This document shows, in pieces, positions 25,838 to 36,519 of a DNA stretch of 64,000 nt. The DNA comes from Muscardinus avellanarius (Eukaryota > Chordata > Mammalia > Rodentia > Gliridae), in contig OY726576.1 of assembly GCA_963383645.1 (NCBI GenBank), positions 14,083,659 to 14,147,658 of the forward strand. The letters run 5' to 3'. The position numbers and the translations under genes are program-made. The first letter of the stretch is position 1. Each line of letters opens with the position of its first letter. Under the pieces are notes generated by a model that was given only the letters and a program-made list of their open reading frames with translations, had not been told where the DNA came from and made no database searches.

Positions 25838-25862
25838 ATGGCAGCCACTTGCAAGTTGTTAA
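25692..25862 (+). CDS. 56-aa upstream ORF overlapping the FASTKD5 start
   Basis: ATG at 25692 opens a frame that ends at TAA 25860-25862, 25 nt past the FASTKD5 ATG and in the +1-shifted frame. An in-frame TGA two codons upstream fixes this ATG as the start. The peptide begins MTLVTCRRFLGGFYG, continues hydrophobic (LCLALI), then basic (KHPIKKLP), and has a Cys-rich middle (CEDCC). An N terminus with Arg pairs, no acidic residue in the first 30 positions and hydrophobic stretches looks like a mitochondrial or membrane signal. The start context is weak (T at -3, A at +4), so leaky scanning would still reach FASTKD5. Coding status is inference. Confidence 0.4.
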   Translation: MTLVTCRRFLGGFYGTPLCLALIKHPIKKLPAQTCEDCCDGQGSARTPEWQPLASC

Positions 25863-28129
25863 AACCTTTAAAATACCAAGCATTTTTCAGTCCTTTTGCT
25901 TACAGTGCAACCCAAAGTATGCCATGCTGGAATAAGGGAAGGCATATGTGGCACTCAGAACAGGAGCTACCCAAGCACAGCTGCGCCAGCCATCCTTCCA
26001 GAAAGGTCATGACCACCGGCAGCACCGCCTCTTCTCCGCGGGCCTTCACAGCCGGCAGTGCTCTCCTGGGTCTGGAGTTCTGCAAGACATCTACCTCTAA
26101 GGCCAGCACACTGCATCCGGACTCGCTCCGAGCCGTGAGAGTTGAAGAGGATGTAGAAGTTTTCGATTCCCTTGAAAGCACCCGAGTTTTTCTGCAGCTA
26201 AGGCCAGAGTACCGGCTTCACAGCTATAACAGAACTGAGGCTTGTCAGCCCCTGTCTGTTTCCGAAGTCGAACTAATTTTGCACAAAATCACCGTGTATC
26301 AGAATAGCCTCCAGCCTGCAGTCATCGCTGACTACTTCTGCAAGCTGCGCTCTTCGCCTGCAGAGCAGCGCCCTGTCTTGCTGTCCAGCTCCCGCTTTGC
26401 TCTGCTTTGCCAGCTGAGTATGAAGAACATTCAGCTCTTTGACACTTCGGATCTGATCCGGATTTTGGAAGCCTTGGTCAGTTTAGGGGTCCCTCACTCC
26501 CACTCAGTGCTGGATGTGTATGAAACCAGATTCTGCCACCAGGTGTGGGAGATGAGTCTGGATCAGCTTCTCTTGGTGGCTGATCTCTGGAGGTACTCAG
26601 GCCGCAGAGTACCTCGGTTTTTAAAAATTTTTTTTAGTTATCTAAATTTGCACTGGAAAGATCTCTCTTTGTCTCAGCTGATTCACTTAATTTATATCAT
26701 CGGTGAAAGTCGTCAGGTACCACAGGACCTAATGCAAAAGCTGGAGTCCCTGATCCTTAAGTATATCGACTCGATCAATTTAGAGGAGGTCGGGACAATC
26801 TGTTTGGGGTTTTTTAAGTCAAGTAGTAGTCTTTCTGAATTTGTCATGCGGAAAATTGGGGACATAGCCTGTGCTGACATGCAGCACCTGAGTAATCATG
26901 CCCTGGTGCATGTTCTTAAAATGTTCCGTTTCACTCATGTAGATCATGTAAATTTCATGAGACGGTTTGGAGAGATTGCTCCCCAGCGAGTCCCCTCCCT
27001 GGGGGTCCAGGGCGTCATGCACCTGACTCTCACCTGCTCGGCCTTGCGCTTCCTGGATGAAGGGCTGATGAATGCTGTGGCTGCCTCTTTGCCTCCTCGG
27101 GTAGCACACTGTCGAAGTAAAGACATTGCCAAAATTCTGTGGTCATTCGGAACTCTGAATTATAAGCCACCCAATGCAGAAGAATTTTATTCCTGCCTGA
27201 TAGATGAGATTCACAGAAAGAAGCCTGAATTCAGCCAGTACCCAGAACACCTGCTCACCTGCCTGCTGGGCCTGGCGTTTTCTGAGTACTTTCCAGTAGA
27301 TCTCATCAGTGTTGCTTTAAGTCCAGAGTTTGTCAGGTTAGCGCAGGAGAGAAGTAAGTTTGAACTCAGTAAGGAGCTGTATACTCTTGACGGGACCGTC
27401 GGCATCGAGTGTCCAGATTACAGAGGCAGTCGTCTCAGTTCTCAGTTTCAGCAGGAGGCGTCAGCCAAGCTGTGGAGCCTAGCGAGGAAGGACATGACCT
27501 CAAAGCCCGAGTTCCTGGAAGCTCTCTTTTTGTTGGAGACCATGTTGGGCGGCCCCCAGTACATCAGGCACCATATGATTCTGCCTCACACTCGCTCTTC
27601 CGACTTAGAGGTCCAGCTTGACGTTAACCTGAAGCCATTACCATTTAACAGAGAAGCCGTACCAATCGAAGATGTGGCCACATCAAGGCTCAAGCAAGTG
27701 GGAGTCAGGCTTACAGATGACTTGATGGATCAGTTGCTGAAAGGGAGGGCAAGAGGGCATTTCCAGGGGGAAATTGAGTTAGAGGCCGGGCAGCAGTCCG
27801 TGGCGTTAGAGAAGGCAGCTGTATCGTCAGGGGGCTCCCTTGGCAGTGTGGAAGGTAGATCGGGGGCCAGGGCGATGGCTGGCCTGTGTACCTCAGCCTG
27901 TGGGCAGGCCCCGGCAGTGAAGCTGGCTATTCAGGTGACTAACAAAAACCAGTACTGCTACGGCTCCAGGGATCTGCTTGGCCTGCACAGCATGAAGAGG
28001 CGGCAGCTAGTTCGGCTCGGGTACCACGTGGTTGAGTTAACCTACTGGGAGTGGCTGCCATTCCTGAAACGGAGTCGCTTAGAGAAGCTGGCATTTCTCC
28101 ATGAGAAAGTATTTACATCAGCTCTCTGA
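25838..28129 (+). CDS. FASTKD5: FAST kinase domain-containing protein 5, mitochondrial
   Basis: Mitochondrial RNA-granule protein needed for maturing mitochondrial transcripts that lack flanking tRNAs (established for the human protein). The ORF is intact, 763 aa against 764 in human, on a single exon. The N terminus (MAATCKLLKPLKYQAFFSPF) is basic, hydrophobic and free of acidic residues, as in an import presequence. Helical-repeat sequence fills the middle, with FAST_1 around 355-425 and FAST_2 around 440-530. The RAP domain is around 693-757, including QYCYGSRDLLGLHSMKRRQL and GYHVVELTYWEWLPFLKR. The start has A at -3 and G at +4. The gene is nested in the same orientation inside UBOX5 intron 1 and probably shares its promoter at 18.2 kb, so expression depends on terminal-exon use versus splicing on to UBOX5. 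Confidence 0.97.
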   Translation: MAATCKLLKPLKYQAFFSPFAYSATQSMPCWNKGRHMWHSEQELPKHSCASHPSRKVMTTGSTASSPRAFTAGSALLGLEFCKTSTSKASTLHPDSLRAVRVEEDVEVFDSLESTRVFLQLRPEYRLHSYNRTEACQPLSVSEVELILHKITVYQNSLQPAVIADYFCKLRSSPAEQRPVLLSSSRFALLCQLSMKNIQLFDTSDLIRILEALVSLGVPHSHSVLDVYETRFCHQVWEMSLDQLLLVADLWRYSGRRVPRFLKIFFSYLNLHWKDLSLSQLIHLIYIIGESRQVPQDLMQKLESLILKYIDSINLEEVGTICLGFFKSSSSLSEFVMRKIGDIACADMQHLSNHALVHVLKMFRFTHVDHVNFMRRFGEIAPQRVPSLGVQGVMHLTLTCSALRFLDEGLMNAVAASLPPRVAHCRSKDIAKILWSFGTLNYKPPNAEEFYSCLIDEIHRKKPEFSQYPEHLLTCLLGLAFSEYFPVDLISVALSPEFVRLAQERSKFELSKELYTLDGTVGIECPDYRGSRLSSQFQQEASAKLWSLARKDMTSKPEFLEALFLLETMLGGPQYIRHHMILPHTRSSDLEVQLDVNLKPLPFNREAVPIEDVATSRLKQVGVRLTDDLMDQLLKGRARGHFQGEIELEAGQQSVALEKAAVSSGGSLGSVEGRSGARAMAGLCTSACGQAPAVKLAIQVTNKNQYCYGSRDLLGLHSMKRRQLVRLGYHVVELTYWEWLPFLKRSRLEKLAFLHEKVFTSAL

Positions 28130-28750
28130 AGGCCTTCAGAGGCATTTCTACTCCTCAAAACTAGCTATTCACTATACCAGGTGCAAACTGAGCGTCCCTA
28201 ATGTGAAAATTCACTGTCCAGAATCTCAGACTTTTTGAGCACTAACATGACGCTCCAAAAGTTTCGTAGTTTGGAGCTGGGATACTCAGATGGGAGTTGG
28301 GATACTCAGATGGGAGTTGGGATACTCAGATGGGAGTTGGGATACTCAAATGGGAGTCTGTGCAAATCGTCCCAAATGTGAAACAGCCTGAAACCTGAAA
28401 AACTTCTGGATAAGCTTTCTGGATAAGGGCCATTGAACCTGTATTGCAAAACAGTGATAAAAGCCAGAATATAAGTTTGGTAATAAGCCATCTATTGAGA
28501 CTTAGTTGTGTTTCTGTCAATGGCAGATTGGAGCTGGTATGTGTTACTGTGAATTCGTTGTAACCTATAACAGTGACAAGTTGCTGCTAATTTTTACATA
28601 TTACTCTAAGTAAATAATAAACACATTAAAATGTCCTATGTTCCAGTAAGTCCTATTGCAATTTTCTTTCTTTGTTTATTAGTCTTATGTCTCAGTTTTG
28701 AGTTTTAGAATAAAAGATTGGTCAGATCTTGTCTAAAGCAGAACTTCCCC
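28130..28750 (+). other. FASTKD5: FASTKD5 3'UTR and poly(A) signals
   Basis: AATAAA at 28616-28621 follows about 490 nt of 3'UTR; a second AATAAA lies at 28709-28714. A 20-bp tandem repeat sits in the UTR. A SINE cluster begins right after at about 28750, which supports a gene end near 28640 or 28735. Confidence 0.6.
28278..28357. repeat. Four-copy 20-bp tandem repeat in FASTKD5 3'UTR
   Basis: The unit GGGATACTCAGATGGGAGTT is repeated four times with one or two substitutions in the last copy. Confidence 0.9.
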
Positions 28751-29581
28751 CCAGGCACCGGGGATTGGACCGGTGGTGCTCTCCCACTGAGCTGCACCCC
28801 CAGTTTATGTATTTATGATACTGGGGGTTGAACTCAGGGGCATTCTACCTCTGAGCTACACCCCCAACCCTATTTTCTATTTTTTATTTTGAAACAAGGC
28901 CTCACTAAGTTGTAGAGCATCTCACAAGTTGCTGAGGCTGGCTGCGAACCCAGATCCTTCTGTCTCAGCCTCCCAAGCACTAGGATTACAAGCGTGCACC
29001 ACCATGCCCAGCTTCCCCCCCCCCCCCCAGTACTGGGGATGGAATCCAGGGGCATTCTACCTCCAAGTTATACCCTCAGCCCTACTTTTTATTCTTTATT
29101 TTTGAAACAGGGTCTCACTGAGTTGCAAAGGGCCTCACTAAGCAGGTGAAGCTGTCCATGAACTATGATCCTCCCATCTTAGCCTCCCATATGCTGGGAT
29201 TACAAGGTGCGCCACCACGCCCAGCCCCAGCTTTATTTTTTATTTTGAAACAGGGTCTCACCAGTTTGCTGAGGGCCTCAATAAATTGCTGAGGCTGGCC
29301 TCAAATAATGCAGTCCTCCTCCCAACTATTGAGATAATAAACATACACTACCACACCCTGCTTATTATTGTTTTGATTCAGGGTCTTGCTAGATTGCTGA
29401 AGCTAGTACTTAAAATCTTCCTGCTTCAGCCTCCTCAGTAACTGGGATTATACATGGAGGCCCCTGTGCGTCCTAGAGGCATTCTACCTTTGAGCAACAC
29501 TCCCAGCCCTTTTTATTTTTTTGGTACTGGAGATTGAGCCCAGAGGCATTCTACCTCCAACCTGCATCTCTGGCCTGGTTT

Positions 29582-29617
<36 letters not shown>

Positions 29618-30552
29618 CCTCTCCTCTCCTCTCCTCTCCTCTCCTCTCCTCTCCTCTCTCTCCTCTCTCTCCTCTCTCTTCTCTCTCTCTTTGTGGTGCT
29701 AAGGAATGAACCCCCAGGGGCATTCTACCTTTGAGCTACACCCCCAGCCCCATTTTTTATTTTGAAACAGTCTCATTAAATTGTGGAGGGCCTCACTAAA
29801 TAGCTGAGGCTGGCCACGAATCTGAATCCTCCTGTCTCAGCCTCCCAAGTACTGGGATTACTAGTGTGCGCCACCACATCCAGCCTGGTTTTATTTACTT
29901 ATTTTGCACGTTTGGGGATGAAACCCAGGGGCATTTGACCTCCAAGCTACACCCCCTGCCCTATTTTTCATTCTTTATTTTGAAACAGGGTCTCACTAAG
30001 TTGCAGAGGGCCTCACTAAGTAGCTGAGGCTGTGGGTGAACTGTGATCCTCCAGTCTCAGCCTCCCTAATGCTGGGATTACAAGCATACGCCACCACGCC
30101 CGGCTCTGATTTTATTTATTTGAAAGTGATCTCACTAGATTGCTGAGAGCCTTGCTAAGTTGTTGGGGCTGGTTTTGAATCTGTGATCCTCCTATCTTAG
30201 CCTCCCTAACACTGGGATTACAAGTATGCGCCACCACTCCTGGCCGTTGGCCTTTGATTGTAATCTGTCAAAACCTGTTTTGCTTAATTCATTTATTAGC
30301 TCAGATAGTTTTTTGCTGTGTGATTCTTGTTTCTTTTTTTTTTTTTTTTGGTGGTACTGGGGGTGGAGCCCAGAGGCTTTCTACCTCCGGGCTATACTCC
30401 CAGATCTTTTTTTATATTTTATTTGGAAACAGGGTCTCACTAAGTTGCTGAGAGCCTCACTCAGTACCTGAGGCTGGCTTCGAACCTGCGCGATCCTCCT
30501 GTCTCAGCCTCCCAAGCACGGGGATGACAAGCGTGCGCCACCACGCCCGGCT
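28750..30552 (-). repeat. Long array of reversed SINEs
   Basis: About ten reversed units in a row (including 28815-29010, 29025-29225, 29230-29370, 29693-29885, 29905-30105, 30110-30245 and 30345-30552), with a polypyrimidine tract inside. Small ORFs here are SINE readings. Confidence 0.85.
29584..29691. repeat. Polypyrimidine (CT)n/(CTCCT)n tract
   Basis: About 108 bp of pure C/T on the plus strand: (CT)n, then about ten CTCCT units, then a mixed CT/CCT tail. Such mirror-symmetric homopurine/homopyrimidine DNA can form triplexes. Confidence 0.9.
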
Positions 30553-30639
30553 CTTGTGGGTTTCTGCGTAGCTCATGCTATCTGTATAGAGTCCTGTGTT
30601 TAACTCTTGTGGGTTTCTGCGTAGCTCCTGTGTTTTCCT

Positions 30640-30840
30640 TTCCACTTTGGACTAGTTTTTCTTGCATAATTACTCTGGCAAAAAATTCTAAGACCTTGAG
30701 CAGAAGTGGTGAAAGTAGCCGTTCTCGCCCGTTCCGGATCTTAGGGGAATACTTTCGTCCCTCCACATTGAGTATGATGCGAGCTCTGAGTTTTTCATAC
30801 TTTGTCATGTTGTTTTGTTCCTAGTTTTTTGAGTGTCCAA
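30640..30840 (-). repeat. L1 ORF2 fragment, minus strand
   Basis: Sequence from about 30640 (gcaaaaaattctaagacc) through gagcagaagtggtgaaagta to gtccaataaatt matches the layout of an antisense LINE-1 reverse-transcriptase region. It is short and degenerate with no usable ORF. 30553-30640 holds a two-copy 'cttgtgggtttctgcgtagc' duplication. Confidence 0.55.
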
Positions 30841-30889
30841 TAAATTATTTTAATATAAGTATGTCCCAAATAGTACATGGGACATCTAT

Positions 30890-31915
30890 CCCCCCCCCCT
30901 TTTTTTTTGGTCCTAGGGATTGAGCCCAGGGGCATTCTACCTCTGAGGTGTATCCTCAGCTCATTTTATTTTGAGACAGGGTCTTGTTAGGTTCCCGAGG
31001 TTGGCCTCAAGTTTGCAATCCTCCTGCCTCAGCCTCCCAAGTTGCTATGGTTATAGGAATGTAACACCATACATGGTGGGCATTTCTTTATTCTTTTTTT
31101 CTTTTTGGTGGTATGGGGGGGTTGGAACCCAGAGGCTTTCTACCTCCGGGCTATACTCCCAGACCTTTTTTGTTGTTGTTGTTGGTACTGGGGTTTCTGG
31201 AAGCCCTTCTACCTCCGGGCTACACTCCCAGACCTATTTTTTATACTTTTTTATTTGGAAACAGGGTCTCTTAAACCAGCATGGCTGGCTTTGAACCTGC
31301 CCGATCCTCTTGTCTCCGCCTCCCATGTCTCCGCCTCCCAAGCTTTGGGATTACAAGCGTGTGCCACCACGCCCAGCATTCCAGACCTATTTTATATTGT
31401 ATTTGGAAACGGGGTCTCACTAAGTTGCTGAGAGCCTCAATAAATAGCTGAGGCTGGTCAAACGTGTGTGATCCTCCTGTCTCAGCCTCCCAAGCGCAGG
31501 ATTACAAGTATGCAACGCCACTCCCAGCTCCCCAGCCCTATATTTTTATTCTTTATTTTGAAACAAGGTCTCACTGAGTTTCAAAGGGCCTCACTAAGTA
31601 GCTGAGGCTGTCCACAAACTGCGATCCTCCTGTCTCAGTCTCCCGAATGCTGGGATTACAAGCGTGCGCCACCACGCCAGGCTCAAGGGCAGTTTTTACC
31701 CCCCCCCCCAGGTCTGGGGATGGAACCCAGGGACATTTGACCTCCGAGCTACACCCCCTGCCCTATTTTTTTTTTTATTATTATTCTTTATTTTGAACCG
31801 GGTCTCACTGAGTTGCAGAGGACCTCACTAAGTAGCTGAGGCTGTCTGCAAACTGTGATCCTCCAGTCTCAGCCTCCCGAATGCTGGGATTACAAGCATG
31901 TGTCACCACGCCTGG
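30890..31915 (-). repeat. Reversed SINE array
   Basis: Reversed copies at about 30905-31075, 31105-31175 (ID-like), 31185-31378, 31380-31530, 31530-31685 and 31705-31915. Confidence 0.85.
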
Positions 31916-31944
31916 CTAGTTTTTAACTCTTAAAAAAATACAAA

Positions 31945-32146
31945 AGCCAGGAGTGGAGGTGCATGCTTGTAATCCCAGCATTCGGGAGGCCGAGACAGGA
32001 GGATCGCAGTTCGAGGACAGTCTCAAGCTACTTAGGCCCTTTGCAACTCAGTAAGGCCCTATTTCAAAATAAAGGATAAAAAATAGAATAGAGCTAGGGT
32101 GTGGCTCGGAGGTAGAATGCCCCTGGGTTGCAGTCCCAGTACCTCC

Positions 32147-32178
<32 letters not shown>

Positions 32179-32425
32179 TGCCCTTGGGCTGAGTGCAGCT
32201 CAGTGGCAGTGAGCTTGCCTATATAATATGCTTGAGGCCCTGAGACAATCCCTAGCACCACACACACACAATGTGACCAACTGGTCATGATAGCACACAC
32301 CTGTAATCCCAGTACTTGAGGGGCCAGCCTCAGTGACTTACTGAGACCATCTTTCAGAATAAAATAGGGCTGGGAGTGTAGCTAAGAGATAGAATGCCCT
32401 GGGTCCAGTCCCCAGCACTGCACAC
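31945..32425 (+). repeat. Plus-strand SINEs
   Basis: A dimer with a long A tail (31945-32175), an ID element with tRNA-like middle (about 32185-32265) and a shorter B1-derived copy (32275-32425). Confidence 0.8.
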
Positions 32426-32429
32426 ACAC

Positions 32430-33360
32430 AAGTGACCATTTGTGCCCCGCGCGTGTTAAACCATGACGGTAACTCAGCTGCATGCAGTACAGAGCCACGG
32501 GCGTCTTTGGGGCCCACGTCTGTGTTGTGGGTTCCTGCACACCTCTCACTGGTGGGCAGCTGTCTAACCAGCTCTAAGAAAAATGTGCATACGTCAAACT
32601 TTGCATGGATGGACAGGTAGCTCGATTTAGAAATTATAAGAAGTATTATGTGTCTTTAAAAGCTGAAGTGCCCAATTTATAAAATTGCTCACCGCATTGG
32701 CATTCCACCCACTCTCGAGGTTAAATGCTTTTTTCTTACTTGACAGGTAATCTTTTCTTCTTTTTTTTTTTCCCCTTCTGTAACCTGTTTAAGCCTAGTC
32801 TTTAAAATAAGCGTCTGCCAAAATTATTTTCCACTTTTGTGAGACTCAAAATCGGATTGTATAAGTCAGCTGTGACAACTTTTTTATAGGCCAAAGGAAG
32901 ATGCTCAGATGTCCAGAAAGTGTCACGGTCACCTTATTCTCGCCCTAATTATCCCTCCATAAGTTCCAGCCCCCAGTTCTAAACCTCAACAACAGCAGAC
33001 GCTTTGCGTCGCTGCCTCAGGCTCCAGGAGAACACAGACAGCAGTCTTCTGGACGGGGTGACCAGCTCGTCTCCGTTGGCCTGGGACTTGCCCAGTCTTA
33101 GCACTCAAAGTCTAGTTTTAGAAAATGCCTCCGTCCTGAGTAGATCGATACAGTCGGGTACTTCACTCCAGATCTCTTCCTGGCCCTTCCCTTACACCTA
33201 CCCTTCCTGAGCTCGAGGACAGGGAGGCGGAGGAGAAAGGTTGATTTCCATCTGGACAGCCAGACCTGTAGGGGCTGTGAGCTGCAAGGAGTACCCAGAG
33301 CCTCTGCTGGGTACCATCCTGAGACCTCAGGAATTCAAGGCCTGTGTGCATTGCTTATAC
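32430..33360. other. Intron interval, nothing recognised
   Basis: About 930 bp of unique intron DNA. ORFs up to 68 codons have no splice or homology support. Confidence 0.4.
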
Positions 33361-33361
33361 C

Positions 33362-33362
<1 letters not shown>

Positions 33363-33395
<33 letters not shown>

Positions 33396-34148
33396 GTGGT
33401 ACTAGGGTTCCTGGAAGCCCTTCTACCTCCGGGTTACACTCCCAGACCTATTTTATTTTTGGAAACAGGGTCTCTTATGCCAGCGCGGCTGGCTTCGAAC
33501 CTGCGCCATCCTCCTGTCTCCGCCTCCCAAGCATGGAGATTGCAAGCGTGCGCCACCACGCCCGGCACGCTTATACAACTACTTTGAACACATTAAAAAG
33601 GGGGGAAAACTTCACCCCACCAATATAGAGTATTACATATTGAAGTTTCTGCATCCCCATTATTACCTCCCTAACTATTTATGTACATATTTTCTAGATG
33701 TTGGTTACAGGCATGTGCCACCACATCTAGCTCTAGATGTTGATTTTCAACAAATATGTGATTATATTACTCCCATAGGTTTTTGTGTTATATAAAATTT
33801 AATATTTTTTCTATAGTCTTATTTATTCTATTTATTTATTTATTTATTTATTTTTCGTGGTACTGGGGGTGGAACCCAGGGCTTTTCTACCTCCAGGCTA
33901 CACTCCCAGACCTATTTTATATTTTATTTGGAAACAGGGTCTCACTAAGTTGCTGAGAGCCTCACTCAGTAGCTGAGGCTGGCTTTGAACCTGTGCGATC
34001 CTCCTGTCTCAGCCTCCCAAGCGCGGGGATTACAAGCGTGCGCCACCACCTCCAGCTAGTCGTGTTCTTCTTTTTTTTTTTTTTTAATGTCTGTGTGTAA
34101 TACTGGAAATAAACCTAGAGGCATTCTACCTCCAAGGTATATGTCCAA

Positions 34149-34202
<54 letters not shown>

Positions 34203-34770
34203 ACAAATTGAACTCAGGGATATTCTACCTCTGAGCTACACCCCCAGCCCTATTTTATTATTTTGAAATAGGGTCTTACTGAGTTGTGGAGGACCTCACT
34301 AAGTTACTGATGCTGGCCAAGGATCTTTGATCCTTCTATCTCAGCCTCCCAGGTACTAGAATTACAAGCATGCACCGCCATGCCTGGCCCCCCAGCCCAC
34401 TTTTTATTTTGAAATGGGCTAAGTCCCTAAAGGCTTGCTCAGTTGCTGAGGCTGGTCTCAGACCTGCCGTCTTCCTGCCTCAGCCTTCCAAGTATTGGGA
34501 TTACAGGCTTGTGCCACGACACCCAGCTACATAGTCATTATTTAAATGATATAATGAAAGCCAGGCGTGGTGGCGCATGCATGTAATCCCAGCATTCCGG
34601 AGGCTGAGACAGGAGGATCGTGGTTCGCGGACAGCCTCAGCTACTTAGTGAGGTCCTCTGCAACTCAATGAGACCCTGTTTCAAAATAAAGAATAAAAAA
34701 TTGAGTAGGGGGTGTAGCTTGGAGGTCAAATGCCTCTGGGTTCCAGCCCCAGACCTGCAAAAAAGAAAAA
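33363..34770. repeat. SINEs and a (TG)n tract
   Basis: Reversed copies at about 33395-33566, 33850-34057, 34200-34385 and 34395-34530, then a plus copy at 34560-34765. (TG)n occupies about 34150-34199. 33570-33840 is A/T-rich intron with no feature. Confidence 0.8.
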
Positions 34771-36095
34771 AAGATATAATGATACACTAAATGTTTCCGA
34801 TTTGTTCTTACCATGTGGGCAGTGGGCTTACTGGAGTCCCGAGGGGCTTAGATGTGGGTGAAGAACTAGAGATAAGAGCATTTGGCAGCTGGGGGTGAGG
34901 ACATGGTGCATCACTTCCCTGGCTTCAGTCTCTAGCACCACCAAGGAAAAGCATTTGGACTTACGAAGAAATGGCTTCTTAAAGGGTGGCATGAGGGGTC
35001 CTGTGCTTGAACTCTTCTTAATTGACTGTGGTATTGACTGCATACACCTACATAGAACTGGAGAAGCACACGCCATTGGCGTGTAAAACTAGCAAGATCC
35101 AAGTGTGGCAGCTTCCTGGCAATGAGGTTGGTACTCGAGAATTACCTCTGGGAGCCGGGCGTGGTGCGCACGCTTGTGATCCAGCATCCGGGGGCTGAGA
35201 CTGGAGGATCATGGTTTGTGGTCAGCCTCAGCTACTTAGTGAGGCCCTCTGCAATTTAGTGAGATCCTGTTTCAAAATAAAAATAATAAAAAAATAGGGC
35301 AGGGAGTGTAGCTCAGAGGTCAAATGCCCCTGGGTTCCACCCCAAACCCACAAAAAAAAAAAGAAAAAAGAAAAAAGAAAAAGAATTACCTCTGGGAAAC
35401 GGTACAGGGGACATGAGACCTCTCTGTTGTCTTGCAACTGCATGAGCCCGCAGTTATCTGAAAAGTTTCATTCTAAATTTATTTATTTATTTATTTATTT
35501 ATTTACTTACTTACTTACTTTCTTACTTACTTACTTATTTAGATTTTGGTGCTGGGGATTGAACCCAGGGGCATTAGACCTCCAAGTTATACTCCCAGCT
35601 CTATTTTTATTCTTTGTGGGGGGGGGCATCTGGGGATGGAACCCAGGGGCGTTCGACCTCTGAGCTACATCCCCAGCCCCATTATTTATTCTTTATTTTG
35701 AAACAGGGTCTCACTGATTTGTAAAGGACCTAAGTAGCTGAGGCTCCATGGACCGTGATCCTCCTGTCTCAGCCTCCTGAATACTGGGATTGCAAGCATG
35801 CGCCACCATGCCTGGCTTATTCTTTAATTTGAAACAGGGTCTCACAAAGTTGCAGAGTGTCTCACTAAGTCGCTGAGGCTGTCTATGAACCCGGATCCTC
35901 TTGTCTCAGCCTCCCAAGTACTGGGATTACAAGTGTGTGCCACCACTACCAGTTTAATTAATTATTTGTGGTACTAGGGGTGGAACCCAGGGGCATTCGA
36001 CCTCCGAACTACAGCCCCAGTCCTATAATTTTTATTCTTTAGTTTGAAACAGGATCTCATTGAGTTGCAAAGGGCTGAGGCTGTCCACGAATTTT
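34771..36095. repeat. Unique interval then SINEs and a (TTTA)/(CTTA) tract
   Basis: 34771-35145 is unique with no supported gene. A plus copy lies at 35152-35360. A tetranucleotide tract (TTTA then CTTA) at about 35480-35535 leads into reversed copies at 35545-35610, 35625-35818, 35820-35953 and 35965-36090. Confidence 0.75.
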
Positions 36096-36510
36096 AAATA
36101 TTTTAGATAAACAATTTCTTAGAAAGATTTGAAAATTCTTACAAGATGCTTAGCAGTGCATTTTGTATAATTCTTCTTTCTCCTTTTAAAGAATATTTCT
36201 TTCTCGAAGAAAATTTCAAGGGAAAAATTCTGAGACTACCAGTTTATTTCTAAGTACTTTGTACCTTTGTATGTTCAGGAAGCCACTTGCAAAGATAGCG
36301 TCCCTCCTGCACTAGAGAAGAGGTGGTGGGACGCATCAGCCAGGGCCAGGGCCTCATGACGGGCGAATTGCTCTGAGTGGCTCGGAATCACTCCTGTCAC
36401 CAGGAGGCTAATGGAGACTGTCATTAGTGCCGTTTCTCTCCCTGGTCACGAGCCTTCTTTGACTTCCTTCTGACCAGTAGCTTTCAAATCTTTTTTTTTT
36501 TTTTACTACA
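36096..36510. other. Intron interval, nothing recognised
   Basis: Unique sequence with no ORF of interest and no splice-bounded exon. Confidence 0.4.
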
Positions 36511-36519
36511 GTCCTTAGT

